In this document: positions 50,699 to 58,598 of the stretch, piece by piece | How the letters are laid out: the number at the start of each line of letters is the position of its first letter | Numbering within the stretch: position 1 is the stretch's first letter | Assembly (NCBI GenBank): GCA_035533095.1 | Contig: DATLUM010000056.1 | Location: forward strand, 33,500-97,499 | Direction: 5' to 3' | Length of the DNA stretch: 64,000 nucleotides | Source: Acidimicrobiales bacterium | Lineage (GTDB): Bacteria > Actinomycetota > Acidimicrobiia > Acidimicrobiales > Palsa-688 | Position numbers and translations under genes: made by a program | The notes under the pieces: model-generated | Seen by the model: the letters and a program-made list of their open reading frames with translations, nothing else | Told to the model about the DNA's origin: nothing | The model's database searches: none

Positions 50699-51874
50699 TT
50701 AGCCGAGTTTGGTAAGGGCTCTCTTGAGGTTGCGCACCGCTTGATGGATGCGCTGCTCGTTCTCTATCAGGGCGAAGCGCACGAAGCCCTCTCCCCCGCG
50801 ACCGAAGCCCACGCCGGGCGACGTCGCCACCTCCGCGTCCGTGACGAGGAACTTGGAGAACTCGAGCGATCCCATCTCCTGGTAGGGCTCGGGGATCGGA
50901 GCCCAGACGAACATCGTGCCCTTTGGCTTCTCGAGTTGCCAACCGATCCGGTTGAGCCCGTCGCACAGAGCATTCCGGCGGGCGTGGTAGATCTCGTTGA
51001 CTTCCTTCGGGTATTCCGGCGCTTCGTTGAGAGCGACGATCGAAGCGATCTGGATCGGTTGGAACGTCCCGTAGTCCAGGTAGCTCTTGAGCTTGGTGAG
51101 GGCGGCGACGATCTGCGGGTTCCCGACCATGAAAGCGACGCGCCACCCGGCCATCGAGAAGCTCTTCGTCAACGTGTAGAACTCGACCGCGACGTCCTTC
51201 GCGCCCGGAACCTGCAGGATCGACGGCGGCTGGTAGCCGTCGAAAGCCGTGTCCGAGTAGGCGAAGTCGTGCACCAGGATCACGTCGTGCTCGCGTGCGA
51301 AGTCGACGATCCGCTGCATCCAGTCGAGGTCGACGCACTCCGTCGTCGGGTTGTGGGGGAACGAGAAGACGATCACCCGCGGCCGCGGCCACGTTGACTC
51401 CCAGCTCTCCATCAGGTTCCCGAAGAAGTCCTGATCGGGGCCTAATCGGACCTGCTGCACGTCCGCACCTGCGAACAGCGGTGCGTAGATGTGGATCGGG
51501 TAGCTGGGTGTGGGCACAAGGGCGGTGTCGCCGGGACCGACGAGAGTCCACATCAAATGCGACAGCCCCTCCTTCGCTCCGATCGTCGTGACCACCTCTG
51601 TGTTGGGATCGAGCTCGACCCCGAAGCGACGCAGGTACAGGTTCGAGACCGCGAGGCGCAGCTTTGGGATACCCCGGGAAGCGGAGTACCTGTGGTTCCG
51701 CGGGTTGCGAGCTGCCTCTGCGAGCTTCTCCACCGCTACCTGGGGGCTCGGGATGTCGGGGTTTCCGAATCCCATGTCGATGACGTCACGGCCTGCGTGG
51801 CGCGCGTCGTCACGGAGCTCGTTGATGATGGCGAAGACGTAGGGCGGCAGCCCGTTGATACGGCGGAATTCCAC
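50699..51874 (-). CDS. Aminotransferase, alanine/LL-DAP type (class I/II)
   Basis: A 391-residue PLP aminotransferase starting at GTG 51874. The PLP Lys is in [17 protein letters not shown], with [12 protein letters not shown] and [20 protein letters not shown] forming the cofactor site. The closing [21 protein letters not shown] supplies the substrate-binding Arg. The N-terminal [32 protein letters not shown] is typical of the alanine-transaminase (AlaA/DapL-like) branch. It likely interconverts alanine and pyruvate or a related pair. DapL function cannot be excluded. Confidence 0.9.
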   Translation of the reverse strand: MEFRRINGLPPYVFAIINELRDDARHAGRDVIDMGFGNPDIPSPQVAVEKLAEAARNPRNHRYSASRGIPKLRLAVSNLYLRRFGVELDPNTEVVTTIGAKEGLSHLMWTLVGPGDTALVPTPSYPIHIYAPLFAGADVQQVRLGPDQDFFGNLMESWESTWPRPRVIVFSFPHNPTTECVDLDWMQRIVDFAREHDVILVHDFAYSDTAFDGYQPPSILQVPGAKDVAVEFYTLTKSFSMAGWRVAFMVGNPQIVAALTKLKSYLDYGTFQPIQIASIVALNEAPEYPKEVNEIYHARRNALCDGLNRIGWQLEKPKGTMFVWAPIPEPYQEMGSLEFSKFLVTDAEVATSPGVGFGRGGEGFVRFALIENEQRIHQAVRNLKRALTKLG

Positions 51875-51883
51875 TCTCCGAGC

Positions 51884-52846
51884 CTACCGGAAGGGTGCCG
51901 GCCGCCCCTCCGCATTACGGGCGAGAAGGCCCGCTCCTATGGCGCCGGCCTTGGGGCCAAGGGTCGCGAGGAGCAACCGTGTGCGATCGCGCGTGTCCGC
52001 CGCCTCGACCATCCCCGAGAACCAACGACGCACCGGTCCCATCAGCGCCTCCCCCGCCGATACCAGCCCGCCGCCGATGACGATCATCTCGGGGTCGAGC
52101 GTGTTGGCGAGGTTCGCCAGGCCGAGCGCGACCCACCACCCGAACCGGTCCATGATCTCCGCGGCGGATCCGTCACCCTCCAGTGCCGCCGCCGTAACGT
52201 GCTCGCCGCACACCGCCGCCGGGTCGCCTCCGGCCAGTTCCAGCACCCGGCGCGCGCTTCCTCCGGCCGCTGCCTGCCTGCCGAGGACGCCCAGCGCGGC
52301 CCCGGACGCGAAACGCTCCCAACAGCCGTTCCTGCCGCAAGGACACGGCGGGCCGGAGGGGTCCACGACCATGTGGCCGATCTCCCCGGCAAAACGATGC
52401 ACTCCCTCGACCAGCACGCCCCCGCTCACGATCCCCCCGCCGATGCCGGTTCCGAGAGTCACCAGGAGCACTTCGGCGGAGCCGGCGCCCGCCCCGAGGG
52501 TGTGTTCGGCCCAGCAGGCGGCGGTCGCGTCGTTGCCCACCCACAGGGAGGCGGACGGGAAGCGCCGCGCAAGAGCGTCGAGGAGCGACGTACCGGAGAT
52601 TCCCAGCAGGTTCGGGGCGAATCGAACCGTGCCCGACGGGTCCACCAGACCGGGCACCCCGATCCCGATCGCACGAGGGTTCCCTCCGCACAGCGCGGCC
52701 GACGCAGCTGCGACGGCGTCGACGAGCTCAGAGCCGGACCTCGGGCTGGCGACGGTCGACTCCGCGCCCGCTGTGTGTCCCTCCTCGATGCACAGCGCAA
52801 GCATTTTCGTCCCGCCGAGGTCGATACCGAGCGGCGGTCCCTGCAT
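51884..52846 (-). CDS. ROK family glucokinase-like protein
   Basis: A 320-residue ROK sugar kinase. It has the phosphate loop PLGIDLGGTKMLA, catalytic-Asp region LWVGNDATAACWAEH, TLGTGIGGGIVSGG, GEIGHMVVD and the zinc motif CPCGRNGCWERFAS. No N-terminal DNA-binding domain is present, so it is an enzyme rather than a repressor. Glucose or N-acetyl-sugar is the likely substrate. ATG 52846 is preferred over TTG 52849. A short 18-bp direct duplication (ctgcatcaaccg) lies just upstream, between this start and the SDR stop. Confidence 0.92.
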   Translation of the reverse strand: MQGPPLGIDLGGTKMLALCIEEGHTAGAESTVASPRSGSELVDAVAAASAALCGGNPRAIGIGVPGLVDPSGTVRFAPNLLGISGTSLLDALARRFPSASLWVGNDATAACWAEHTLGAGAGSAEVLLVTLGTGIGGGIVSGGVLVEGVHRFAGEIGHMVVDPSGPPCPCGRNGCWERFASGAALGVLGRQAAAGGSARRVLELAGGDPAAVCGEHVTAAALEGDGSAAEIMDRFGWWVALGLANLANTLDPEMIVIGGGLVSAGEALMGPVRRWFSGMVEAADTRDRTRLLLATLGPKAGAIGAGLLARNAEGRPAPFR

Positions 52847-52862
52847 CAACCGCGGCTCTGCA

Positions 52863-53642
52863 TCAACCGGTGACCCTGGCGAGGAGCCGGCGCATCCCCC
52901 CGAGCCACCGATCGCGGTCCTCGACCTTCATCTTCTCGTAGTCATGAACCTCCGGGTGCGGAAGCACGAGGAAGGTGTTCGCCCGGATCGCGGTGACCAC
53001 CGCCTCCGCGACCTGCTCCGGTTCGATGATGTTGCCGCTGGCTGTGAGCTCCGCCTGCCCGCTCGTGTCCGACTGCACCATCGGAGTTCGCACACCTTGC
53101 GGGCACAGGCAATGGAACTGCACACCTGATCCGCCGTAGTTGACGGCCAACCATTCGGCGATGGCCACCGAGGCGTGCTTGGTCGCGGTGTAAGGAGCCG
53201 ACTGCATCATCATCAAAAGACCGGCCGCCGACGCGGTGACGACGAACGCTCCGCTTCCGCGCGCGGCCATACCCCCGACGACCTCCCTCGCGGCGTTCAC
53301 GTGCGCCATCCCGTGGACACGCCAGCTGGCCTCCCAATCGGAGTCCTCGCCGAGACCGGCACCTACGGCGATACCGGCGTTGGAGCAATAGACATCGATC
53401 GGGCCGAGCCTCGATTCGACCGCTTGGACCATGCCCCTGACTGCGGCCGGGTCGCCGACGTCTGCGCCCAGCCCGATGGCACCCTCGACGGCCGCGGCCG
53501 CGTCCTCAGCCCTGGCCCGATCGAGGTCGACGACCGCCACCCGGCACCCCTCCGCGGCCAACCGCTCGGAGAGAGCGCGCCCGATCCCGCCCGCTCCACC
53601 GGTCACGACCGCCACCGCTCCGCGCAACTCGAACTCGCTCAT
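52863..53642 (-). CDS. SDR family oxidoreductase (second)
   Basis: A 259-residue short-chain dehydrogenase. NAD(P) binding is VVTGGAGGIGRALSERLA with VAVVDLDRARA (an Asp typical of NAD preference). The structural motif is CSNAGIAVG, and the catalytic Ser-Tyr-Lys is in TASAAGLL and PYTATKHAS. The C-terminus lacks the usual DGG close and is extended (VHDYEKMKVEDRDRWLGGM), like fungal/mycobacterial lipid-modifying members. The substrate is unknown. Confidence 0.9.
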   Translation of the reverse strand: MSEFELRGAVAVVTGGAGGIGRALSERLAAEGCRVAVVDLDRARAEDAAAAVEGAIGLGADVGDPAAVRGMVQAVESRLGPIDVYCSNAGIAVGAGLGEDSDWEASWRVHGMAHVNAAREVVGGMAARGSGAFVVTASAAGLLMMMQSAPYTATKHASVAIAEWLAVNYGGSGVQFHCLCPQGVRTPMVQSDTSGQAELTASGNIIEPEQVAEAVVTAIRANTFLVLPHPEVHDYEKMKVEDRDRWLGGMRRLLARVTG

Positions 53643-53665
53643 GATGTTCAGGCCCTCGACGTCGC

Positions 53666-54151
53666 TCAGGGCAGGTTCTTCTCGATCGCCGACACCAGCT
53701 CGTCCGAGCCCGGTTCGACGATCGGTCGGAAGCGGCCGACGATCTCACCGCTCGGCGAGACGAGGAACTTCTCGAAGTTCCACTGGATGTCGCCGGCGTT
53801 GCCCTCCGCGTCGGGGTTGTCCGTCAGCAGGTCGTAGAGGGGATGGCGGTCATCCCCGTTGACATCCACCTTCTCGGTCAGCGGGAACGTCACGCCGTAA
53901 GTCGTCGAGCAGAACGTCTGGATCTCCTCCGCGTTCCCCGGCTCCTGCCCGGCGAACTGGTTGCACGGCACGCCAAGGACCGAGAACCCGCGGTCTGCGT
54001 AGCGCTTCTGAAGCTCTTCGAGACCGGCGTACTGAGGGGTAAGGCCGCATTTGGACGCCACGTTCACCACCAGCACCTCGCGGCCGTTGAACTCGGATAG
54101 GTCCAGCGGCTTGCCGTCAAGCGCCGATATCTGCACGTCGTAGAAAGACAT
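53666..54151 (-). CDS. Glutathione peroxidase family protein
   Basis: A 161-residue thioredoxin-fold peroxidase. The peroxidatic Cys35 is in NVASKCGLTPQYAGLEEL; the catalytic Gln is in VPCNQFAGQEPG, and Trp-Asn in IQWNFEKFLVSPSG. Actinobacteria make mycothiol rather than glutathione, so thioredoxin or mycothiol is the likely reductant. It detoxifies hydroperoxides, possibly lipid ones. It starts 10 bp after the SRPBCC gene stop. Confidence 0.94.
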   Translation of the reverse strand: MSFYDVQISALDGKPLDLSEFNGREVLVVNVASKCGLTPQYAGLEELQKRYADRGFSVLGVPCNQFAGQEPGNAEEIQTFCSTTYGVTFPLTEKVDVNGDDRHPLYDLLTDNPDAEGNAGDIQWNFEKFLVSPSGEIVGRFRPIVEPGSDELVSAIEKNLP

Positions 54152-54161
54152 GCGCGAGACC

Positions 54162-54629
54162 TTACGTCTCTGCCGCCGCCTCTGCCTCGCCGGCGCCCTC
54201 GACCCTCGCTCTGAGCTCGCGGAGCGCGGTCCCCATGATCCTGCCCTCGGCCCGGCGCTTCACGAAACCCGGCAGAGGCACCCTGAGATCCACGACCAGC
54301 GTGTAAACGATCTCGGTGCTGCCGTCTCCGCTGGGGACCATCTTGTAGGACCCGTCGAGCCGGCGGGTGATATCGCCGGCGACCTGCTTCCAGGAAAGCT
54401 CGCCGGGAGCCGCGCTGTAGTCGTAGTGGAGGGTGTAGGAGGTGCTGCGCCCGAACGCCGCCGCCCGGAACGTGACCTCGAGCGCGTTGCCGTCCGCGTC
54501 GCGTTCGTCGATCGCCACCGACTTGATGTCGGCCGCCCACTCCGGGTACTCCTCGAAGGTGGTAAGGACCCCGAAGCAGTGCTCGGGGGTCCCGCGGATG
54601 ATCATCCGCTCGGTTACCTGCTCCTCCAC
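54162..54629 (-). CDS. SRPBCC / polyketide-cyclase-like lipid-binding protein
   Basis: A 155-residue START-like protein from GTG 54629. It has TERMIIRGTPEHCFGVLTTFEEYPEWAADIKSVAI, a pattern common to coenzyme Q-binding/Rv2185c-type proteins, and RLDGSYKMVPSGDGSTEIVYTL. The fold makes a hydrophobic cavity. In mycobacteria an Rv2185c-like gene lies near pimB', as here. A role in binding a lipid or polyprenol intermediate is inferred. Confidence 0.85.
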   Translation of the reverse strand: MEEQVTERMIIRGTPEHCFGVLTTFEEYPEWAADIKSVAIDERDADGNALEVTFRAAAFGRSTSYTLHYDYSAAPGELSWKQVAGDITRRLDGSYKMVPSGDGSTEIVYTLVVDLRVPLPGFVKRRAEGRIMGTALRELRARVEGAGEAEAAAET

Positions 54630-54707
54630 GCCCGGCGAACCTCCTCGTATCTGCGCGACACCCTGGCCGCGCTGAGGACGGTAGTCGCCCCACCCTGGGC
54701 GCGGGGG

Positions 54708-55838
54708 TTACCCGGCCTTTTCCAAGGCGTCCGCCAGCCGGCCGGCGAGCACGTCGTAGGAGTACTCGGTCTCCGCCCGTGAGCGTGCCGCTTGGCCCTG
54801 CCGCGCTGCGAGCGCGGGATCCGACAGGAGCCGGTCGATCGCCGCGGCCACCGCCACCGGATCAGAGGGGTTCCCCACCACGATCCCGGTTTCGCCGTCC
54901 ACGACTGCCTCCGCGGCGCCACCGCTGTCGCCGGCCACAGCCGGCACTCCCGCAGCCGCCGCCTCCAGGAAGACGATCCCGAAACCCTCCTGCTCCAATC
55001 CCCCCCACCTGGATCGGCAACACAGCGCGAACACGTCGGCGCACGCGTAGAGGGCGGGCAGGTCCACGCCGGGAACGCGACCCATCAGGTGCACCGGTGC
55101 GTGCAGCCTGTCGACGAGATGCTCGAGGCGCACCTTGTCGCGTCCCGATCCGGCGATCGCGAGCGTGAGGCCCGGGTGGCGCCCGCCCGCACTGAGGCGA
55201 GCGCACGCCTCGATGAGGGTGTCCATGCCCTTGCGCGGAACGAGCCGGCTCACGCTCAGCACGAGCGGTCCACCCGCCGGCAGACCCAGGCGCGCCCGTG
55301 TGCTGGCGCGCTCGATCGCCGGGAGCGGAGAGAAGCGGGACGTGTCCACGCCGGGCGGGATCCGCACCACCGGCGGAAGGTTCTGCTCCGTGTGGCGCGC
55401 CTCTGACTCGGGGTACCCGCCCGCCGCGATCAAGAGGGATGCTTCGCGAAGCACGCGCGCCAGCACTTGTTTCGTGCCGGGAAGCCGACCGGGAACCGTC
55501 ACCTCCGCCCCGTGCAGGACGGCCGCATAGGGAATCCCGAGGCTCGGGCCGATCACTCCGAGCGGCACGGCCGGATCGATGACTACAAGGCTCGCGCCCA
55601 CCTCCTGCGCCAGCCGGCGAACCCGTCTCAGCAGAACCGGGTTGGGGAGCAGCACCGGCTCGCGGGCGCGGACGATCCTGAATGCCTGCTCCCGGTCGAA
55701 CAGGTCCGAGTCGACGTGGGGGGTCGTGAGCACCGTCACCTCTTCGGGAGGCAGCCGCCGCCATAGCTCCCACAGGTAGGACTGGATGCCCCCGATCTTG
55801 GGGGGAAAGTCGTTGGTTACCAGCAGATGACGTGTCAC
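54708..55838 (-). CDS. GT4 glycosyltransferase (PimB'-like mannosyltransferase)
   Basis: A 376-residue GT-B fold enzyme. The start TRHLLVTNDFPPKIGGIQSYLWEL closely matches PimB', which adds the second mannose to phosphatidylinositol mannoside. The donor-binding half includes VLSVSRLVPRKGMDTLIEAC and the EX7E element EGFGIVFLEAAAAGVPAVAG. An insert of CRSRWGGLEQEGFG lies next to it. The GTG start overlaps the queG stop (GTGA). Other lipid mannosyl- or glucosyltransferases of GT4 remain possible. It fits the PlsC and SRPBCC genes nearby as part of envelope lipid synthesis. Confidence 0.85.
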   Translation of the reverse strand: MTRHLLVTNDFPPKIGGIQSYLWELWRRLPPEEVTVLTTPHVDSDLFDREQAFRIVRAREPVLLPNPVLLRRVRRLAQEVGASLVVIDPAVPLGVIGPSLGIPYAAVLHGAEVTVPGRLPGTKQVLARVLREASLLIAAGGYPESEARHTEQNLPPVVRIPPGVDTSRFSPLPAIERASTRARLGLPAGGPLVLSVSRLVPRKGMDTLIEACARLSAGGRHPGLTLAIAGSGRDKVRLEHLVDRLHAPVHLMGRVPGVDLPALYACADVFALCCRSRWGGLEQEGFGIVFLEAAAAGVPAVAGDSGGAAEAVVDGETGIVVGNPSDPVAVAAAIDRLLSDPALAARQGQAARSRAETEYSYDVLAGRLADALEKAG

Positions 55839-57043
55839 GCGTGCGCCGCTTCATCTTCTCTGCTCTCGACGGAACTGGCCGCTCGCAGCTCCGCGAGCAC
55901 CTCGGGGTCTCGGTCAGCCGAGACCAGAACCAGCACGTCGGTTCTGCCCAGGCGCGCCGCTGCCCACACGGCATGTGCCCTGACCACGGGCTCTTGGTGG
56001 CGGAGAGCACCGACGAGCGCCCTCACGACCTCCGGCGAGGAGGGGTCCGCGCTGTTGCCGAGCGCGATGAGAGCGTTGCGGCGAAGGTGCGACGGGTCGC
56101 GCTTGGGGATGTACCAGCGCCCGAAGCGATCGAGTAGTTCCTCGTCGCCGGCGTCCAGCAGGGCGAGGAGATCCACTTCGTCCAGTGAGTCGTCGTCGGC
56201 GGGCGGGGGCGGCCGCCGGCGGAACGCGACGAGGTTGACGGGGCACGCGTCCTGGCAGTCGTCACATCCGTAGATCCGGCTTCCAGCAGCAACTCTGAGC
56301 GCCCGCGGGAACATGCCAGGGGCCTCGAGCAACCAGGCAAGGCAACGCCGGCCGTCCAGGTGACCGCTCCCGTCGAGTGCCCCGGTTGGGCACGCCTCGA
56401 CGCACCGCTTACACGGGCCGCACCCGTCCACGACCGGCCCGGGCGTGCGCGAGTCACCGGGCGTAGGACGTTCGGTCGCCAACGGTTCGGCCACCTCGAT
56501 CGGGGCATCGGTCACAACCGAGCCGAGGACGAACAACGATCCGTGTCGCGGGACCAAGACGTTGGTGTTCTTGCCGTACCAGCCGATGCCTGCGCGCACC
56601 GCTGCCGCGCGATCGACCAGCGCGTTGTCGTCAACGAGGACCTTCGCGCGCCAGCCTTCCTGCGACAACCGCTCGGCGATGCCGCAGAGCGCGTTCCTCA
56701 ATACGCGGTAGTGGTCGCTCCAGGAGTACATGGCCACCGAGCCTGCCGGGCGAGGCGGTCGGGTCTCCTCGCGGTTACGCGTGCGAGGGGTGCGGCCATA
56801 GCCCTTCGCGCCGACGAACAGAGCACGCGCGCCCGGCAAGGACCTCGCCGGGTCGCACGAGCGCCCGGGATTCCTGTAGGTGAATTGCATGCCGGCATCC
56901 CGGCCGGCGTCCAGCCCGTCCTCGAGGGCGCGCCGCGCTTCGTCGAAGGGCCGCGCACTGCATATGCCGCAGGCGTCCAGGCCGGACTCCCTGCCGATCG
57001 CCAGGAGCCGAGAAGCAAGGTGCTCGCTGTAGCCCTCGCCCAA
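55835..57043 (-). CDS. queG: Epoxyqueuosine reductase (QueG)
   Basis: A 402-residue cobalamin/iron-sulfur enzyme that makes queuosine from epoxyqueuosine in tRNA. Conserved parts are DACGICSARPF, YRNPGRSCDPARSLPGARALFVGAKGYG, YSWSDHYRVLRN, VDDNALVDRAAAVRAGIGWYGKNTNVL and two 4Fe-4S sites in CGPCKRCVEACP and CDDCQDACPVN. A C-terminal HEAT-like tail (LRRNALIALGNSADPSSPEVVRAL) is present. With NrdJ it is a second B12-dependent enzyme in the window. The TTG start 57043 lies 2 bp after sepH, with AAGGGG upstream. Confidence 0.92.
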   Translation of the reverse strand: MGEGYSEHLASRLLAIGRESGLDACGICSARPFDEARRALEDGLDAGRDAGMQFTYRNPGRSCDPARSLPGARALFVGAKGYGRTPRTRNREETRPPRPAGSVAMYSWSDHYRVLRNALCGIAERLSQEGWRAKVLVDDNALVDRAAAVRAGIGWYGKNTNVLVPRHGSLFVLGSVVTDAPIEVAEPLATERPTPGDSRTPGPVVDGCGPCKRCVEACPTGALDGSGHLDGRRCLAWLLEAPGMFPRALRVAAGSRIYGCDDCQDACPVNLVAFRRRPPPPADDDSLDEVDLLALLDAGDEELLDRFGRWYIPKRDPSHLRRNALIALGNSADPSSPEVVRALVGALRHQEPVVRAHAVWAAARLGRTDVLVLVSADRDPEVLAELRAASSVESREDEAAHA

Positions 57044-57045
57044 AC

Positions 57046-58236
57046 TCAGCCCCTTGATCGCCGGCTTCCGTTGCCTCCTGCCCTCGGCACCGAAGCCGCC
57101 CGTCGGGACCCGCTTCCGTTCGTGTTAACCCCGCCCGAGCGGACGCCGCCAGGGGCATTGCCGTTGTGCCCGACGCGGACAGCCTTGAGTGGTCTCTGCC
57201 GGCGCGCCGCTGCCTCTGTGCTCTTCGCACTCTTGGTCCTGCTTGTCACAGCTGGCTTGGCAGTCCTCTTGGCCGCCCGCACGGAAGAGGCAGTTGGCTT
57301 GGCCTTCAGGGGAGGCTTTGCCGGCTTCTTCGAAGCGGGCGCCTTCTTTGCAGCAGCCTTCTTCTTTGCAGCAGCCTTCTTCTTGGCGACAGGCACCTTC
57401 TTCGCCGGCGACGCCGCCGCGCTGGACTTGCTGGCCGGGCGAGCTCGCTTCGCCGGCTTCGCTGCTTTGCGGGCCCTCGCCGGCTTGGCCGGAGGGCTCG
57501 GTGGTTCGCTGGCCACCGGCACGGCTGGAGGCGCGGGAGGCACGGCAGGAACCGGCCTTCGCAGAACCCTCATCGGCAACAGGCCCTTCACCGGAGGAGC
57601 GTGGCGGCTTGGGTCGACGAAACCCAACTCGGTCGCCTGCCGGTTCCCCGGTGTCAACGACCCAGCCCCATCGTCGAGCACCCACTCCGCGTCGAGTTCT
57701 CTGCCGCGCCAACGGTGCTTGAAGCGGATGACCCATTCGTTTTCCGCCAGCTGGAACGCGGTCCACAGCTGATCGAACTCGTCGTCGGCCAGCCTGATGC
57801 CGCGGTCCGCGAGGTTGCGCAGCACCGAGGGCCCCAATGGCCGGTCGGACTGACCCCTCCGCTGCGTCCTCATGGTCGTCGCCTGCGCGCGCTCCACCGC
57901 GGCGGCCTGCTCGGCGAGGACCGGCGCGGCGAAACGCTCCACCCATTCGATCGAGACGCCGGCCTCCGCGGCTACCTGAGCGACTGTCCGCCCGGCGCGC
58001 AGCCGCGTCTGCATCTCGCGGGGGCTCAACGCGCTCTCGACGCGCGTACGGTTGGGCTCCGCGGCGGCCCGGGCCGCAACGTCGTAACCGACGCGCGTCC
58101 GCCGGGCGTGGTCGAGTTGTTCGAGGAACTCCTCGTCCATGATCACCACATACCCGCCTGTTTTCGAACCTCGCCTGCCGGCGAGGATGATCCCATCGTG
58201 ATCGGAGGTGAAGCCGACGAGGTGGAGCTGTCGCAC
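57046..58236 (-). CDS. sepH: SepH-type cell-division protein (DUF3071) with histone-H1-like tail
   Basis: A 396-residue protein. From GTG 58236 the N-terminus RQLHLVGFTSDHDGIILAGRRGSKTGGYVVIMDEEF and the helix-turn-helix region SPREMQTRLRAGRTVAQVAAEAGVSIEWVERFAAPV match SepH, an FtsZ-binding activator of division in Streptomyces and mycobacteria. Residues about 140-200 hold another conserved helix set with WVIRFKHRWRGRELDAEWVLDD. The last 150 residues are Lys/Ala/Pro-rich with PAKK and KKAAAKK repeats, like eukaryotic histone H1 or mycobacterial HupB tails. That points to possible DNA or nucleoid contact, unusual for SepH. Confidence 0.85.
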   Translation of the reverse strand: MRQLHLVGFTSDHDGIILAGRRGSKTGGYVVIMDEEFLEQLDHARRTRVGYDVAARAAAEPNRTRVESALSPREMQTRLRAGRTVAQVAAEAGVSIEWVERFAAPVLAEQAAAVERAQATTMRTQRRGQSDRPLGPSVLRNLADRGIRLADDEFDQLWTAFQLAENEWVIRFKHRWRGRELDAEWVLDDGAGSLTPGNRQATELGFVDPSRHAPPVKGLLPMRVLRRPVPAVPPAPPAVPVASEPPSPPAKPARARKAAKPAKRARPASKSSAAASPAKKVPVAKKKAAAKKKAAAKKAPASKKPAKPPLKAKPTASSVRAAKRTAKPAVTSRTKSAKSTEAAARRQRPLKAVRVGHNGNAPGGVRSGGVNTNGSGSRRAASVPRAGGNGSRRSRG

Positions 58237-58350
58237 AGGCGCCCCCGGCGCGCTGAGCCCGCCAGTCGGGCTCCTTACCGGCAAAGTAGCAGTTGGGGAC
58301 GCCTGCCTAGGTGATGGTGACGGCCCGATATGTCCCGCGCGAGCTGGGTT

Positions 58351-58560
58351 TCAGCCCGACGCCGACGCACGTCCCCGACTGTGGCGGAACGGGGGGACCA
58401 GACCGGAACGGCCGAGCATACGGATCGCCCGCTCCTCCGCGACGTCGATGATGACGGCGTCGTCGGGGTCGCGGTCGCATATGAACGACACCACGCACCC
58501 CTCGCACGCCGCTGTGTGTTGCATCGAGCAATCTCCGCAGCTGATGGTCAGCGAGGTCAT
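58351..58560 (-). CDS. Small Cys-rich actinobacterial protein (69 aa)
   Basis: A 69-residue protein starting at ATG 58560. It has two short metal-site-like pairs in its first 25 residues (SCGDCSMQHTAACEGCVVSF) plus a further Cys at ICDRD. A DDAVIIDVAEERAIRMLGRSGLVPPFRH segment follows. The cysteine pattern C-x2-C-x8-C-x2-C suggests zinc or iron-sulfur binding. I recall similar short proteins in Acidimicrobiia and other actinobacteria but no assigned function. It lies upstream of sepH on the same strand and downstream of the NYN gene. Confidence 0.75.
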   Translation of the reverse strand: MTSLTISCGDCSMQHTAACEGCVVSFICDRDPDDAVIIDVAEERAIRMLGRSGLVPPFRHSRGRASASG

Positions 58561-58598
58561 GCAGCCATCATCTCAGCAGGGTGTGACGGCGACGGCTG

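Noticed and set aside
52841..52876. Short direct duplication ctgcatcaaccg (18-bp period) before the ROK gene
   Set aside because: Two short copies only, partly coding; probably a local slippage event with no evident function.
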